Assembly: GCF_000743535.1 (NCBI RefSeq)
Contig: NZ_AVCJ01000003.1
Span: 1-64,000 of the forward strand
Direction: 5' to 3'
Length of the DNA stretch: 64,000 nucleotides
Origin: Arenimonas donghaensis DSM 18148 = HO3-R19
GTDB lineage: Bacteria; Pseudomonadota; Gammaproteobacteria; Xanthomonadales; Xanthomonadaceae
Shown here: in pieces, positions 7,774 through 17,014 of the stretch
Layout of the letters: every line of letters starts with the position of its first letter
How positions within the stretch are numbered: the first letter of the stretch is position 1
Made by a program: the position numbers and the translations under genes
Notes under the pieces: model-generated
Told to the model about the DNA's origin: nothing
The model's input: the letters and a program-made list of their open reading frames with translations, nothing else
Databases searched by the model: none

Positions 7774-8862
7774 TCAGGTGTTCTGGATGACGATGTTGGG
7801 CAGGCCGATGGCCTTGTTCCGGGCCTGCAGCGACAGCTGCGCGGCGGCGCGGCGGGCGATGTCGCGGTAGGCCAGGGCCAGCGGCGAGGCCGGATCGGCG
7901 GCCACGGTCGGAATGCCCGAATCCGCCTGCTCGCGGATGCGGATGTCCAGGGGCAGCGAACCCAGCAGGGGCACGTCGTACTGCGCGGCCATGCGCTCGC
8001 CGCCGCCGGCGCCGAACACGTGTTCGGTGTGGCCGCAGTTCGAACAGGTGTGCACCGCCATGTTTTCGACGATGCCCAGCACCGGCACCTCGACCTTGGC
8101 GAACATCTGCAGGGCCTTGCGTGCGTCCAGGGTGGCGATGTCCTGCGGCGTGGTGACGATGACCGCACCCGACACCGGCACCCGCTGGGCCAGGGTCAGC
8201 TGGATGTCGCCGGTGCCTGGCGGCAGGTCGATGACCAGGTAGTCCAGGCCGTCCCAGCGGGTGTCGTTGAGCAGCTGCTGCAGGGCCTGGGTGACCATCG
8301 GCCCGCGCCAGATCATCGGCGTGTCCTCGCCGACCAGCAGGCCGATGGACATGGCCTGCAGGCCGTGGTTTCGCTTGGGCTCGATGGACTTGCCATCGGG
8401 GCTGTCGGGCCGGCCTTCGAGGCCGAGCATCTTCGGGATGGACGGGCCGTAGATGTCGGCGTCGAGCACGCCCACGGACGCCCCCTCGGCCTGCAGGGCC
8501 AGGGCCAGGTTCACCGCGGTGGTGGACTTGCCGACCCCGCCCTTGCCCGAGGCGACGGCGATGATGTTGCGCACCCCGGGCAGCGGCGTCAGTTCCTTCT
8601 GGACTTTGTGCGCCTGGACCCGGGAAGCGACCGAGACGGTGGCCCGGGCGACGCCGGGCATCGCCTCGAGCCGGCCCCGGACCTCGGCCGCCAGGGCCTC
8701 GTGCCAGCCGGCGGCCGGATAGCCCAGCTGCAGTTCGACCGCCACCCGGTCGCCATCCAGGCCGATGCCCCTGACGCTGCCCTGCGCGACCAGGTCGCTG
8801 CCCGTGTGCGGGTCGACGATGGCGGCCAGTTCGGCGCGTACGGCGTTTTCGTTCAAGGGCAT
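7774..8862 (-). CDS. apbC: Iron-sulfur cluster carrier protein ApbC (Mrp/NBP35 family)
   Basis: A P-loop ATPase that binds and delivers iron-sulfur clusters. The 362 residues comprise an N-terminal MIP18/DUF59-like domain (about 1-90) and a C-terminal MinD-type ATPase with the deviant Walker [14 protein letters not shown], the [10 protein letters not shown] switch region and a CSNCGH motif: the two cysteines in that motif bridge a cluster between subunits in this family. The ATG is preceded by an AGGAGC ribosome site. It faces the TonB receptor gene across a 201-base gap. Confidence 0.94.
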   Translation of the reverse strand: MPLNENAVRAELAAIVDPHTGSDLVAQGSVRGIGLDGDRVAVELQLGYPAAGWHEALAAEVRGRLEAMPGVARATVSVASRVQAHKVQKELTPLPGVRNIIAVASGKGGVGKSTTAVNLALALQAEGASVGVLDADIYGPSIPKMLGLEGRPDSPDGKSIEPKRNHGLQAMSIGLLVGEDTPMIWRGPMVTQALQQLLNDTRWDGLDYLVIDLPPGTGDIQLTLAQRVPVSGAVIVTTPQDIATLDARKALQMFAKVEVPVLGIVENMAVHTCSNCGHTEHVFGAGGGERMAAQYDVPLLGSLPLDIRIREQADSGIPTVAADPASPLALAYRDIARRAAAQLSLQARNKAIGLPNIVIQNT

Positions 8863-9063
8863 CTCAAGCTCCTGTTTCTACTGCGATTTGGGGCGGCACG
8901 GGGGGGCCGCAATTCAGCTTTGCGAATAGGCCGGAAGTCATGATGCATTTCGGCCCACCACTGTGTTACGTTCCGGTTAAGGCTTGGCCGGGGATTCAGG
9001 CCCGCCGGAACCGCAACAACCATTAAAGCTTCATAAAACAACGCATCCATTCTAGGGGGTCCA

Positions 9064-11847
9064 ATGACTACTGCTCCAATTGCCGGGTACCGTCGTTCGG
9101 TGCTTGCGCGTTCCCTTGCCCTTGCCCTGACCATCCCGTTCGCCTGCGGTGCCGCTTTCGCCCAGGAATCGGCCGATGAGGAAGAGGAAGGTACCGCGGG
9201 TACCACCCAGCTCGACACCGTCGAGGTCGTGGGTTCGCGCATCAAGCGCGCCGAGATCGAGGGCCCGTCGCCGGTCACCGTCATCACGGCGGCGCAGATC
9301 GAGGCCGAAGGCTTCAACACGGTCTATGACGCGCTCAACACGCTGACCCAGACCACCGGTTCGTTCCAGAACGAACTCTTCCAGTCCGGCTTCACCCCCA
9401 ATGCCCAGGTGCTGAACCTGCGTGGCCTGGGCCCGGGCCGCGTGCTCACCCTGATCAACGGCCGCCGCGCCGCGGACTATCCGCTGCCCTACAACGGCCA
9501 GTCGAACTTCGTGAACCTGGCCTCGGTGCCGACCGCCGCGGTCGAGCGCATCGAGCTGCTCGCCGGTGGCGCCTCGGCCATTTATGGTTCCGACGCGGTC
9601 GCGGGCGTGATCAACATCGTGCTCAAGACCAATTTCGAAGGCCAGTACCTGTCGTACCTGACCGGCCGGCCGACCCGCGGTGGCGCCCCGACCAACAACA
9701 TCCAGTGGGTGGGTGGCAATACCGGTGACAACTGGAGCCTGACCTACGCCGTGGAGTACTACGAGCGTGGCGAGATGTTCGCCTCCGAGCGTGACTTCAT
9801 GGACTCCTACCGCGACGACCCGAGCGTGGACCCGTCCGCCGCCACCGCCGTGCAGGGCATCCGCCTGCGCAACCGCCTGATCGGCACCGGCGCCAACAGC
9901 CAGGTCTGGCAGCCCGGCCAGAACCTCGCCTCCACCTGCTCGCGCTGGGGCGGCGACTTCGAGATCGATGCCCGGCCGACCGGTTCGTGGTGCGGCTACT
10001 ACGGCTACCCGGCGACCCAGGCCATCCGTAACTCGGACGAGAACATCTCCGGTTACATCTACGGCACCCTGGACATCACCGACAACACCCAGGGCTTCAT
10101 CAGCCTGAACGTCTGGGACTCGGAAGCCTCCACGGCCTCCAACACCCAGTTCTGGTCGGTGCCCCTGTTCTACGACCCGAACTTCGGCACGATCCTCGAC
10201 GGCCAGCGCATCTTCACCCCGAATGAAACCGGCGGTGCCGGCGCGCAGCGCACGATCTTCAACGAGCAGTCGGTCGAATTCGCCGTGGGCCTGCGTGGCT
10301 CCTTCGCCGACAACCGCTTCACCTGGGACGCCACCCTCAGCCACTCGCGCTACGAGACCAACAACGACCGTCCGCGCTTCCTGCGCCAGAACCTGGAAGA
10401 CTTCTTCCTGGGCCAGCGCCTGCCGGGCCTGGATCCGGTCTTCAACGCCTACCCGGTGTACCAGCTGAACCAGGATCGTTACTTCAACCCGATCACCCCG
10501 GCCGAGTTCCAGGCGCTGTCGACCGTGGTCAAGACCCGGGCCGATTCGAGCTCCTCGACCGCGCAGTTCGTGGTCACCGGCGACCTGTTCGAAATGCCGG
10601 CCGGCCCGCTGTCGTTCGCCACGGTGTTCGAGCTGGGCAGCCAGGAATACGAGCTCATCGCCGACCCGCGCATCCTCCCGGGCCAGAACGTCATCTACAA
10701 CCTGACCGGCACCGGCGGCGGCGGCGAGCGTGATCGCTACGCGATCGGCACCGAGTTCGCGATCCCGCTGCACGACACCTTCAAGGCCACCCTGGCGGCG
10801 CGTTACGACCTCTACGACGACATCACCGACGTCGATGACGCGTTCACCTGGAATGCCGGCCTGGAATGGCGCCCGATCGACAGCCTGCTGATCCGTGGTT
10901 CCTACTCCACGTCCTTCCGCGCCCCGGACATGCACTTCGTGTTCGCGGATGAGAGCGGCTTCTTCTCCACGGTGTTCGACGAGTACACCTGCCGCAACTC
11001 CGGGCAGACCGTGACGCAGTGCGGCAACCAGACTGCGTACAACTACTCGGCCTTCGGCGTCCGCCAGGGCAACCCGCAGCTGGAAGAGGAAGAGGGCGAG
11101 TCCTACACCTTCGGCTTCGTCTGGGACGTCGTGGACAACCTGTCCCTGACCGTCGACTACTACAGCGTCGAACTCGAGGGCGTGGTCGGCGACATCAGCT
11201 CGTCGTACATCCTGCAGAACGAAGCCGACTGCCGCCTGGGCGTGGACCGCCAGGGCAACCCGGTCGACGGCAGCTCCACCTTCTGCCAGTTCATCCTCAG
11301 CAGCGTCATCCGCACCGTGGGTGGCCCGAACGACGGCCGCATCGAGCAGGTCAACCGGGGTCCGATCAACCGCTCCTACCTGTCGAACGAGGGCATCGAC
11401 GCGACCCTGCGTTACACCCTCGACACCGACCGCTGGGGCAACTTCGGCTTCCAGCTGGGCTGGTCGCACGTGCTGGACCAGAAGTTCGCCGAGTTCCAGA
11501 ACGAGCCGCGGGAAAGCTACCGCGACGACCTGACCAACTTCGACTTCCGCAGCCGCATGCGTGGCAGCGTGTCCTGGCAGTACAAGGACCTGGACGTCAC
11601 GGTGTTCGGCACCCGCTACGGCTCGCTGCCCAACTGGGCCGAGACCGGTCGCATCGCGCCCTACCACGTGTACAACCTCAACGTTGGCTACGAGTTCACC
11701 GAGAACTTCCGCGCCAGCCTGATCGTGAACAACGTGCTCGACAAGCTCGCTCCGAAGGACGATACCTTCTTCACCTATCCGTTCTTCTGGCGCGCTTACA
11801 GCCCGATCGGCCGCGAGGTCTTCGTGCGGGCCGAGTTCACCTGGTAA
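9064..11847 (+). CDS. TonB-dependent outer membrane receptor
   Basis: A 927-residue outer-membrane active transporter. A Sec signal peptide (about residues 1-33, cleaved near AAFAQ-ES) is followed by a TonB-box-like DTVEVVGSRI (51-60), a plug domain with LNLRGLGPGRVLTLINGRR and GGASAIYGSDAVAGVINIV, and a 22-strand beta barrel that ends in an aromatic residue (EFTW). The substrate is not evident; no sugar, iron or peptide genes are adjacent. It is a single-gene unit: GGGGG ribosome site before the ATG, a 201-base upstream region containing an AT-richer stretch near 9025-9050, and a strong terminator directly after it. Confidence 0.93.
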   Translation: MTTAPIAGYRRSVLARSLALALTIPFACGAAFAQESADEEEEGTAGTTQLDTVEVVGSRIKRAEIEGPSPVTVITAAQIEAEGFNTVYDALNTLTQTTGSFQNELFQSGFTPNAQVLNLRGLGPGRVLTLINGRRAADYPLPYNGQSNFVNLASVPTAAVERIELLAGGASAIYGSDAVAGVINIVLKTNFEGQYLSYLTGRPTRGGAPTNNIQWVGGNTGDNWSLTYAVEYYERGEMFASERDFMDSYRDDPSVDPSAATAVQGIRLRNRLIGTGANSQVWQPGQNLASTCSRWGGDFEIDARPTGSWCGYYGYPATQAIRNSDENISGYIYGTLDITDNTQGFISLNVWDSEASTASNTQFWSVPLFYDPNFGTILDGQRIFTPNETGGAGAQRTIFNEQSVEFAVGLRGSFADNRFTWDATLSHSRYETNNDRPRFLRQNLEDFFLGQRLPGLDPVFNAYPVYQLNQDRYFNPITPAEFQALSTVVKTRADSSSSTAQFVVTGDLFEMPAGPLSFATVFELGSQEYELIADPRILPGQNVIYNLTGTGGGGERDRYAIGTEFAIPLHDTFKATLAARYDLYDDITDVDDAFTWNAGLEWRPIDSLLIRGSYSTSFRAPDMHFVFADESGFFSTVFDEYTCRNSGQTVTQCGNQTAYNYSAFGVRQGNPQLEEEEGESYTFGFVWDVVDNLSLTVDYYSVELEGVVGDISSSYILQNEADCRLGVDRQGNPVDGSSTFCQFILSSVIRTVGGPNDGRIEQVNRGPINRSYLSNEGIDATLRYTLDTDRWGNFGFQLGWSHVLDQKFAEFQNEPRESYRDDLTNFDFRSRMRGSVSWQYKDLDVTVFGTRYGSLPNWAETGRIAPYHVYNLNVGYEFTENFRASLIVNNVLDKLAPKDDTFFTYPFFWRAYSPIGREVFVRAEFTW

Positions 11848-11874
11848 GCGTTTCGAAACTGGTCGTCTGACCAA

Positions 11875-11902
11875 GGGCCCGGCGAAAGCCGGGCCCTTTT
11901 TT
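11875..11902 (+). terminator. Intrinsic terminator of the TonB receptor gene
   Basis: A perfect 9-bp stem GGGCCCGGC / GCCGGGCCC with a stable GAAA loop followed by six T residues. It lies 27 bases after the receptor stop codon and isolates it from metG. Confidence 0.92.
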
Positions 11903-11942
11903 CATGGGATAATGCCGGCCCCACCGACCCGCCCGAGCCCCG

Positions 11943-14042
11943 ATGACGCCCCGCCCTGCCCTGGTCACCACCGCCCTGCCCTATGCCAACGGCCCCCTGC
12001 ACCTGGGCCACCTGGTCGGCTACATCCAGGCCGACATCTGGGTCCGGGCCCGGCGAATGTCCGGCGGCGAGGTGCACTTCGTCTGCGCCGACGACGCCCA
12101 CGGCACCCCGATCATGCTGGCAGCCGAAAAGGCCGGCATGGCACCGGAAGAATTCATCAAGGCCATCCAGGCCGGGCACGAGGACGACTTCGGGCGTTTC
12201 CGTGTCGATTTCGACCACTACCACTCCACCCACTCGGACGAGAACCGCGAACTCGCCAGCCTCGTCTACACCCGGCTGCGCGACGGCAGCCACGGTCCCA
12301 AGGCCATTGCCCGCCGGTCGATCCAGCAGCTGTTCGACCCCGAACGGCAGATGTTCCTTCCCGACCGCTACATCAAGGGCGAGTGCCCGAATTGCGGCGC
12401 CGCCGACCAGTACGGCGACAACTGCGAAGTCTGCGGCAAGGCCTATGCACCGACCGACCTGAAGAACCCACGTTCGGTGGTGTCGGGCGCGACGCCCGAG
12501 CTGCGCGACTCCGAGCACTACTTCTTCGAACTCTGCAAGTTCGAGGCCTTCCTGCGCCAGTGGCTGGCCGGCGACGTGGCGCACCCGGCGGTGAAGGCCA
12601 AGCTGGCCGAGTGGCTCGAAGGCGGGCTGCGCGACTGGGACATCAGCCGCGATGCGCCCTACTTCGGATTTCCCATCCCGGATGCCCCGGGCAAGTATTT
12701 CTACGTCTGGCTCGACGCCCCCATCGGCTACCTGGCGTCGTTCAAGGCCCACTGCGCCAAGGCCGGACTGGACTTTGGCGCCTTCACCGACGAGGCACGC
12801 AACCCCGCCGGCGCCACACCGACCGAGATGCACCACTTCCTGGGCAAGGACATCATCAACTTCCACGGCCTGTTCTGGCCGGCGATGCTGCACGGCGCCG
12901 GGCTCAGGCCGCCGACGGCGCTGCACGTCAACGGCTACCTCACCGTCAACGGCGCCAAGATGAGCAAGTCGCGCGGCACTTTTGTCATGGCCCGCACCTA
13001 TCTCGACCAGGGCCTGGACCCGGAGGCACTGCGCTACTACTTCGCGGTCAAGACCGGCGCCGGCGTCGTCGACCTGGACCTCAACCTCGAGGACTTCGTC
13101 GCCCGGGTCAATTCCGACCTGGTGGGCAAGTTCGTCAACATCGCCAGCCGCTGCGCCGGCTTCATCACCAAGCGGTTCGACGGCCAGCTGGCGCCCGCCC
13201 TGCCCGACCCGGCCATGTACGAACGTTTCGTCGCCGGTGCCCGCGACATCGCCGCCAGCTACGCACGCGACGAGTATGGCCAGGCCATGCGCCAGGTGAT
13301 GGCGCTGGCCGACGAGGCCAACCGCTACATCGACGAACACAAGCCCTGGGTGATCGCCAAGCGCGAGGGCGCCGACGCCGAGCTGCAGGCCGTCTGCAGC
13401 CAGGGCCTGAACCTGTTCCGCGTGCTGGCGGCGGCGCTCAAGCCGGTGCTGCCGGGCACGGTCGCGCGGGCGGAAGGTTTCCTGCAGGCCCCGGTGCGGC
13501 ACTGGGACGACGTCGCCCGTCCGTTGCTCGGCCACGCCATCGCACCCTTCGAAGCCCTGATGACCCGAATCGACCCCAAGCAGATCGACGCCATGACCGA
13601 AGCAAGCAAGGAAGACCTCAAGCCCGCCGCCGCCCCTGTGGGAGGGACTTCAGTCCCGAAAGCCAGCGCCGGCAAGAGCACCGGGACTGAAGCCTCTCCC
13701 ACAGGGGAAAACTTCATCGGCATCGAGGACTTCGGCAAACTCGACCTGCGCATCGGCAAGGTGCTCGAGTGCGGTTTCGTCGAAGGCTCGGACAAACTGC
13801 TGCGGTTCCTGCTCGACGCCGGCGAACTCGGCCAGCGCCAGATCTTCAGCGGCATCCGCGCCAGCTACGGCGAACCGGATGCGCTGGTCGGCCGCAACGT
13901 CGTCTTCATCGCCAACCTGGCGCCGCGCAAGATGCGCTTCGGCCTGAGCGAGGGCATGATCCTGTCGGCCGGCCATGACGGCGGCGCACTGGCCCTGCTG
14001 GGCGCCGACGCCAGCGCCGAGGCCGGCATGCCGGTGCGCTGA
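11943..14042 (+). CDS. metG: Methionyl-tRNA synthetase
   Basis: Charges tRNA-Met with methionine. The 699 residues contain the HLGH (HIGH) motif at 20-23, a four-cysteine zinc site (CPNC near 148 and CEVC) and KMSKS at 339-343, followed by the anticodon-binding helical domain. The C-terminal EMAP/Trbp111-like dimerising tRNA-binding domain begins near residue 590. The linker at residues about 564-589 is encoded by a REP inverted pair (13633-13707) without loss of frame. A GATAAT -10-like box lies at 11908-11913. The rsxA start follows eight bases after the stop. Confidence 0.97.
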   Translation: MTPRPALVTTALPYANGPLHLGHLVGYIQADIWVRARRMSGGEVHFVCADDAHGTPIMLAAEKAGMAPEEFIKAIQAGHEDDFGRFRVDFDHYHSTHSDENRELASLVYTRLRDGSHGPKAIARRSIQQLFDPERQMFLPDRYIKGECPNCGAADQYGDNCEVCGKAYAPTDLKNPRSVVSGATPELRDSEHYFFELCKFEAFLRQWLAGDVAHPAVKAKLAEWLEGGLRDWDISRDAPYFGFPIPDAPGKYFYVWLDAPIGYLASFKAHCAKAGLDFGAFTDEARNPAGATPTEMHHFLGKDIINFHGLFWPAMLHGAGLRPPTALHVNGYLTVNGAKMSKSRGTFVMARTYLDQGLDPEALRYYFAVKTGAGVVDLDLNLEDFVARVNSDLVGKFVNIASRCAGFITKRFDGQLAPALPDPAMYERFVAGARDIAASYARDEYGQAMRQVMALADEANRYIDEHKPWVIAKREGADAELQAVCSQGLNLFRVLAAALKPVLPGTVARAEGFLQAPVRHWDDVARPLLGHAIAPFEALMTRIDPKQIDAMTEASKEDLKPAAAPVGGTSVPKASAGKSTGTEASPTGENFIGIEDFGKLDLRIGKVLECGFVEGSDKLLRFLLDAGELGQRQIFSGIRASYGEPDALVGRNVVFIANLAPRKMRFGLSEGMILSAGHDGGALALLGADASAEAGMPVR
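13633..13707. repeat. REP inverted pair inside metG (translated)
   Basis: Bases 13633-13658 and 13682-13707 are 26-base inverted copies with two mismatches, separated by 23 bases. Each matches the gggacttcagtccc REP family also present at 482-503 and 49688-50182. Within metG they are read in frame as a Gly/Ser/Thr/Pro/Lys-rich stretch between the anticodon-binding domain and the C-terminal tRNA-binding domain. Confidence 0.92.
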
Positions 14043-14049
14043 GGCCGCC

Positions 14050-14631
14050 ATGGACGACATCGCCCTGCTGCTGGTCGGCGCGGTGTTCGTCAATAACTTC
14101 GTGTTGGTGAAGTTCCTCGGCCTCTGCCCGTTCATGGGCGTATCGCGGCGGCTGGACGCTGCCTACGGCATGGCCCTGGCCACCGGCTTCGTGCTCACGC
14201 TTTCGGCGGCGCTGGCCTGGTGCGTGCACCACTGGCTGCTGGCGCCGCTGGGCCTGGAACACCTGCGCACCCTGGGCTTCATCCTGGTGATCGCGGCGGT
14301 CGTGCAATTCACCGAGACGGTGATGAACCGCCAGAGCCCTCGCCTGTACCGCGTGCTGGGCCTGTACCTGCCGCTGATCACCACCAACTGCGCGGTGCTG
14401 GGCGTCGCGCTGCTCAACGTGCAGGCGCGCCGGGGCCTGTTCGATGCGGTCGTCTACGGGTTCGGCGCGGCAGTGGGCTTCGGCCTGGTGCTGGTGCTGT
14501 TCTCGGCCATGCGCGAACGCCTTGAAGTCGCCGACGTCCCTGCCGCCTGGCGCGGCACGCCGATCGCCCTGGTCACCGCCGGGCTGATGTCCCTGGCCTT
14601 CATGGGCTTCACCGGCATGGTGCCGGCCTGA
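14050..14631 (+). CDS. rsxA: Electron transport complex subunit RsxA (RnfA)
   Basis: A 193-residue inner-membrane protein with about six hydrophobic helices, matching the A subunit of the Rnf/Rsx ion-pumping ferredoxin:NAD oxidoreductase. Family marks are [18 protein letters not shown] (residues 14-31) and the second half-repeat [13 protein letters not shown], whose cysteines hold an iron-sulfur cluster at the A/E interface in known complexes. The ATG at 14050 gives the usual family start. It overlaps rsxB by one base. The C, D, G and E genes do not follow. Confidence 0.93.
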   Translation: MDDIALLLVGAVFVNNFVLVKFLGLCPFMGVSRRLDAAYGMALATGFVLTLSAALAWCVHHWLLAPLGLEHLRTLGFILVIAAVVQFTETVMNRQSPRLYRVLGLYLPLITTNCAVLGVALLNVQARRGLFDAVVYGFGAAVGFGLVLVLFSAMRERLEVADVPAAWRGTPIALVTAGLMSLAFMGFTGMVPA

Positions 14632-15185
14632 TGTGGCTGTCGGTCGGCGTGGTGGTCGGCCTGGCCGCCCTCCTGGGCGCAGTGCTCGGCTGGGCCACCG
14701 TGCGGTTTCGCGTGCAGGCCGACCCGATGGTCGAACGCATCGACCGCCTGCTGCCGCAAACCCAGTGCGCCCAATGCGGCTATCCGGGCTGCCGGCCTTA
14801 TGCCGAAGCCATCGCCCGCGGCGACGCCGACATCAACCAGTGCCCGCCCGGCGGTGATGCCGGCGTCCGCGCCCTCGCCGAACTGCTGGGCCGCGAAGCC
14901 AAACCCGTCAACCCCGAAAACGGCAGCATCAAGCCACCGGTCGTGGCGCTGATCGTGGAAGAGGACTGCATCGGCTGCACCAAGTGCATCCAGGCCTGCC
15001 CGGTGGACGCGATCATCGGGGCGCCCAAGCGCATGCACACCGTGGTTCCGGAGCTGTGCACCGGCTGCGAGCTATGCCTGCCGCCCTGCCCGGTGGATTG
15101 CATCGAGCTGGTCGCGCCAACGCCCCGGGCCAGCGAATACCGCTGGCCCCGGCCGGCGCCGGCTCAGAGCCGTTCGACGGTGTAG
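14631..15185 (+). CDS. rsxB: Electron transport complex subunit RsxB (RnfB)
   Basis: A membrane-anchored iron-sulfur protein, 184 residues. One N-terminal membrane helix (about 3-24) is followed by a [4Fe-4S] domain with C46, C49, C54 and C71, then two ferredoxin-type clusters at C113/C116/C119/C123 and C143/C146/C149/C153. In full complexes it passes electrons from ferredoxin to the pump; here only rsxA is next to it, so its partner is uncertain. The tail after residue 165 is proline-rich and runs 22 bases into the 3' end of the oppositely oriented traB-like gene. Confidence 0.93.
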   Translation: MWLSVGVVVGLAALLGAVLGWATVRFRVQADPMVERIDRLLPQTQCAQCGYPGCRPYAEAIARGDADINQCPPGGDAGVRALAELLGREAKPVNPENGSIKPPVVALIVEEDCIGCTKCIQACPVDAIIGAPKRMHTVVPELCTGCELCLPPCPVDCIELVAPTPRASEYRWPRPAPAQSRSTV

Positions 15186-16048
15186 CCGGCCTCGCGCAGC
15201 AGGTTCACCAGGCCGTCGTCGCCGAGCAGGTGCAGCGCACCGACGATCACCAGCACGTCCTCGTCCTTGCCGCCGCGCTCCAGGCGCTGCTCCAGCACCG
15301 GCAGCCAGGCCAGGTTGCGGTCGCGATTGATGCGCCGGTACAGCTCCGGGTATTCCTCGCGCAGGCGCTGGTTGGTTTCGGCTTCGATGCCGGCGTCGTC
15401 GCCGTTGCGCCAAAGCTGGTGAAGCCGGTTGATGTTCTCTTCCATCTTCTCGGCATCCGCCAGCACCTCTTCGAGCGACTGCTGCTGGAGGCGGGGGTCG
15501 AGACCGTCGAACAGCGCGATCTGCTGGGCGCCGGTCTCCAGGCCTTCGGTGGGCTTGCCGGCTTCGACGGCCCGGCGGGCGAAATGCCGGTCCAGGCCCA
15601 GCGCCGGATCCAGGCCCAGCCGCTGCATCTCGAGCAGCGAAACCGTCAGGCTGACGAACCAGGCCTCGAAAGCCTGCAGGTTCTCGATCGGCACGCCGCG
15701 GCGCGCCGACCAGGCTTCGAGCCGGGCCCAGGTCTGGGTCGGCAAGGTGTCCTGCAGGCGCTTGCCATCCTCGCGGCGCGCCGCGGCGCCCATCCGCTGG
15801 CCCAGCGCGGGATCGTTCATCTCGGCCGGCGAGAGCTCGAACACCAGCGACTCGGCATCCTCGAAGGCCAGGTCGGTGCTGGCGGCCAGCGGGTAGTCGC
15901 CCTTTCGCAGCAGATGGAACGAGCCCAGCAGGTAGACGGCATTGTCGGCGTCGCTGACCTTCCAGAGCAGCGGGCGCGGGGCTTCGGCCCGGGCACAGCC
16001 GGCGGCGAACGTGAGGGTCAGCAGGCAGGCGATCCAGGCCAGGCGCAT
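15164..16048 (-). CDS. TraB/GumN family lipoprotein
   Basis: A 294-residue member of the TraB/GumN family (erythromycin-esterase-related fold, some members proteases). The N-terminus has a hydrophobic segment ending in FAAGC, a lipobox, so a lipid-anchored periplasmic protein is likely. The conserved YLLGSFHLL motif is near residue 42 and [15 protein letters not shown] near residue 165; a late [12 protein letters not shown] segment carries another histidine. Function in this organism is unknown. It is last in the nnr-to-traB reverse run, 18 bases after the DUF1684 gene, and converges with rsxB. Confidence 0.85.
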   Translation of the reverse strand: MRLAWIACLLTLTFAAGCARAEAPRPLLWKVSDADNAVYLLGSFHLLRKGDYPLAASTDLAFEDAESLVFELSPAEMNDPALGQRMGAAARREDGKRLQDTLPTQTWARLEAWSARRGVPIENLQAFEAWFVSLTVSLLEMQRLGLDPALGLDRHFARRAVEAGKPTEGLETGAQQIALFDGLDPRLQQQSLEEVLADAEKMEENINRLHQLWRNGDDAGIEAETNQRLREEYPELYRRINRDRNLAWLPVLEQRLERGGKDEDVLVIVGALHLLGDDGLVNLLREAGYTVERL

Positions 16049-16066
16049 TCAGGGGATCCTTCGGGC

Positions 16067-17014
16067 TTATTGGGGAAACGGCAGGGGCTTTTTTTCGCCC
16101 GCTTCGATGCGCAGGTCCAGCCGGTTCTCCGGCGGCGGCATCGGGCAGGTGGAATACGCGGTGAACGCGCAGGGCGGATTGTAGGCACGGTTGAAGTCGA
16201 GCACGGTCATGCCGTCGGGCCCCGCCGGTTCAGCGTAGAGGAAACGTGACGCCGAATAGGTCTCGTGCCCGCTGGTGCGGTCGGCGAAGACGAAAAACAG
16301 CTGGCCATCCCCCTCGTCCAGGGCTTCGAGCAGGTAGGCCTTGCCGTCTTTCTCGAAGTGCACCCGGCCGGGGTTCGCCATCGGCTCGACCATGCCCAGC
16401 ATGTTGACGATGTCCATGGTCCTGCCCTCCGGATGCGCTTCGAAGCGCGCCTCGAAGCGGAAGTCGGGATTGATGTCGAAATAGTCGATGCCCGGGAAGC
16501 TGGTCCGCGTGCGAGCCATGGCATTTCGCACCCGCAGGGCGTGCCGCCCCGAACGCTCGATCAGCAGGAAACTGGCGTCGCCGCGGTTGAAGCCCACGAC
16601 CGTCGGCGTGCCCCGCGCATCGGACACCAGTTCCACCCGGCCTTGGGCCGGTTCGCCGTTGATCCAGACCTCGGCGCCCTTGGCGATGTCCAGGCGCGCG
16701 CTGCCGTCCTTTTCCAGGGTGAGCATGCCCAGCTGCGGCGGGCCCAGGTCCAGGCGGGTGCCGTTGTCCTTGGCCGAGCCCACGAACGTCGTGCCCGTGC
16801 CGACCCAGTGCAGGCCAACCAGGGACAACCAGCCGTCCGGGCGGGTCAGCCGCTCGACGCGCTGCTCGCGCCACTGGCGTATTTCCCGGACGTAGGCCTG
16901 GCGCGCAGCCTGCTCGGCGCGTGCCGCGGATTCGGCGTTGGATTCGGCATCGCCGCCGCCGCAGCCGGCGAGTGCGGCGGACAGGGCCAGACCAGGCAGC
17001 AGGATAGTGCGCAT
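16067..17014 (-). CDS. DUF1684 family lipoprotein
   Basis: A 315-residue protein of DUF1684, function unknown. The chosen ATG at 17014 overlaps the mutL stop (TGATG) and gives a lipoprotein signal ending in LAGC (about residue 16); the frame stays open upstream but that part would sit inside mutL. The family signature RQWREQRVERLTRPDGWLS is near residues 40-58, and the late FNRAYNPPCAFTAYSTCP with PPENRL is also conserved. Probably anchored in the envelope. Two late cysteines could form a disulfide. Confidence 0.85.
   Translation of the reverse strand: MRTILLPGLALSAALAGCGGGDAESNAESAARAEQAARQAYVREIRQWREQRVERLTRPDGWLSLVGLHWVGTGTTFVGSAKDNGTRLDLGPPQLGMLTLEKDGSARLDIAKGAEVWINGEPAQGRVELVSDARGTPTVVGFNRGDASFLLIERSGRHALRVRNAMARTRTSFPGIDYFDINPDFRFEARFEAHPEGRTMDIVNMLGMVEPMANPGRVHFEKDGKAYLLEALDEGDGQLFFVFADRTSGHETYSASRFLYAEPAGPDGMTVLDFNRAYNPPCAFTAYSTCPMPPPENRLDLRIEAGEKKPLPFPQ

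Noticed and set aside
9052-11874. A 940-codon open frame on the reverse strand opposite the TonB-dependent receptor
   Set aside because: It mirrors the receptor gene codon by codon, is a common artefact in GC-rich DNA, has no family match and runs through the receptor's terminator.
11912-13690. A 592-codon forward frame overlapping metG in another frame
   Set aside because: Arg/Pro/Gly-rich translation without homology; metG motifs are complete in the other frame.
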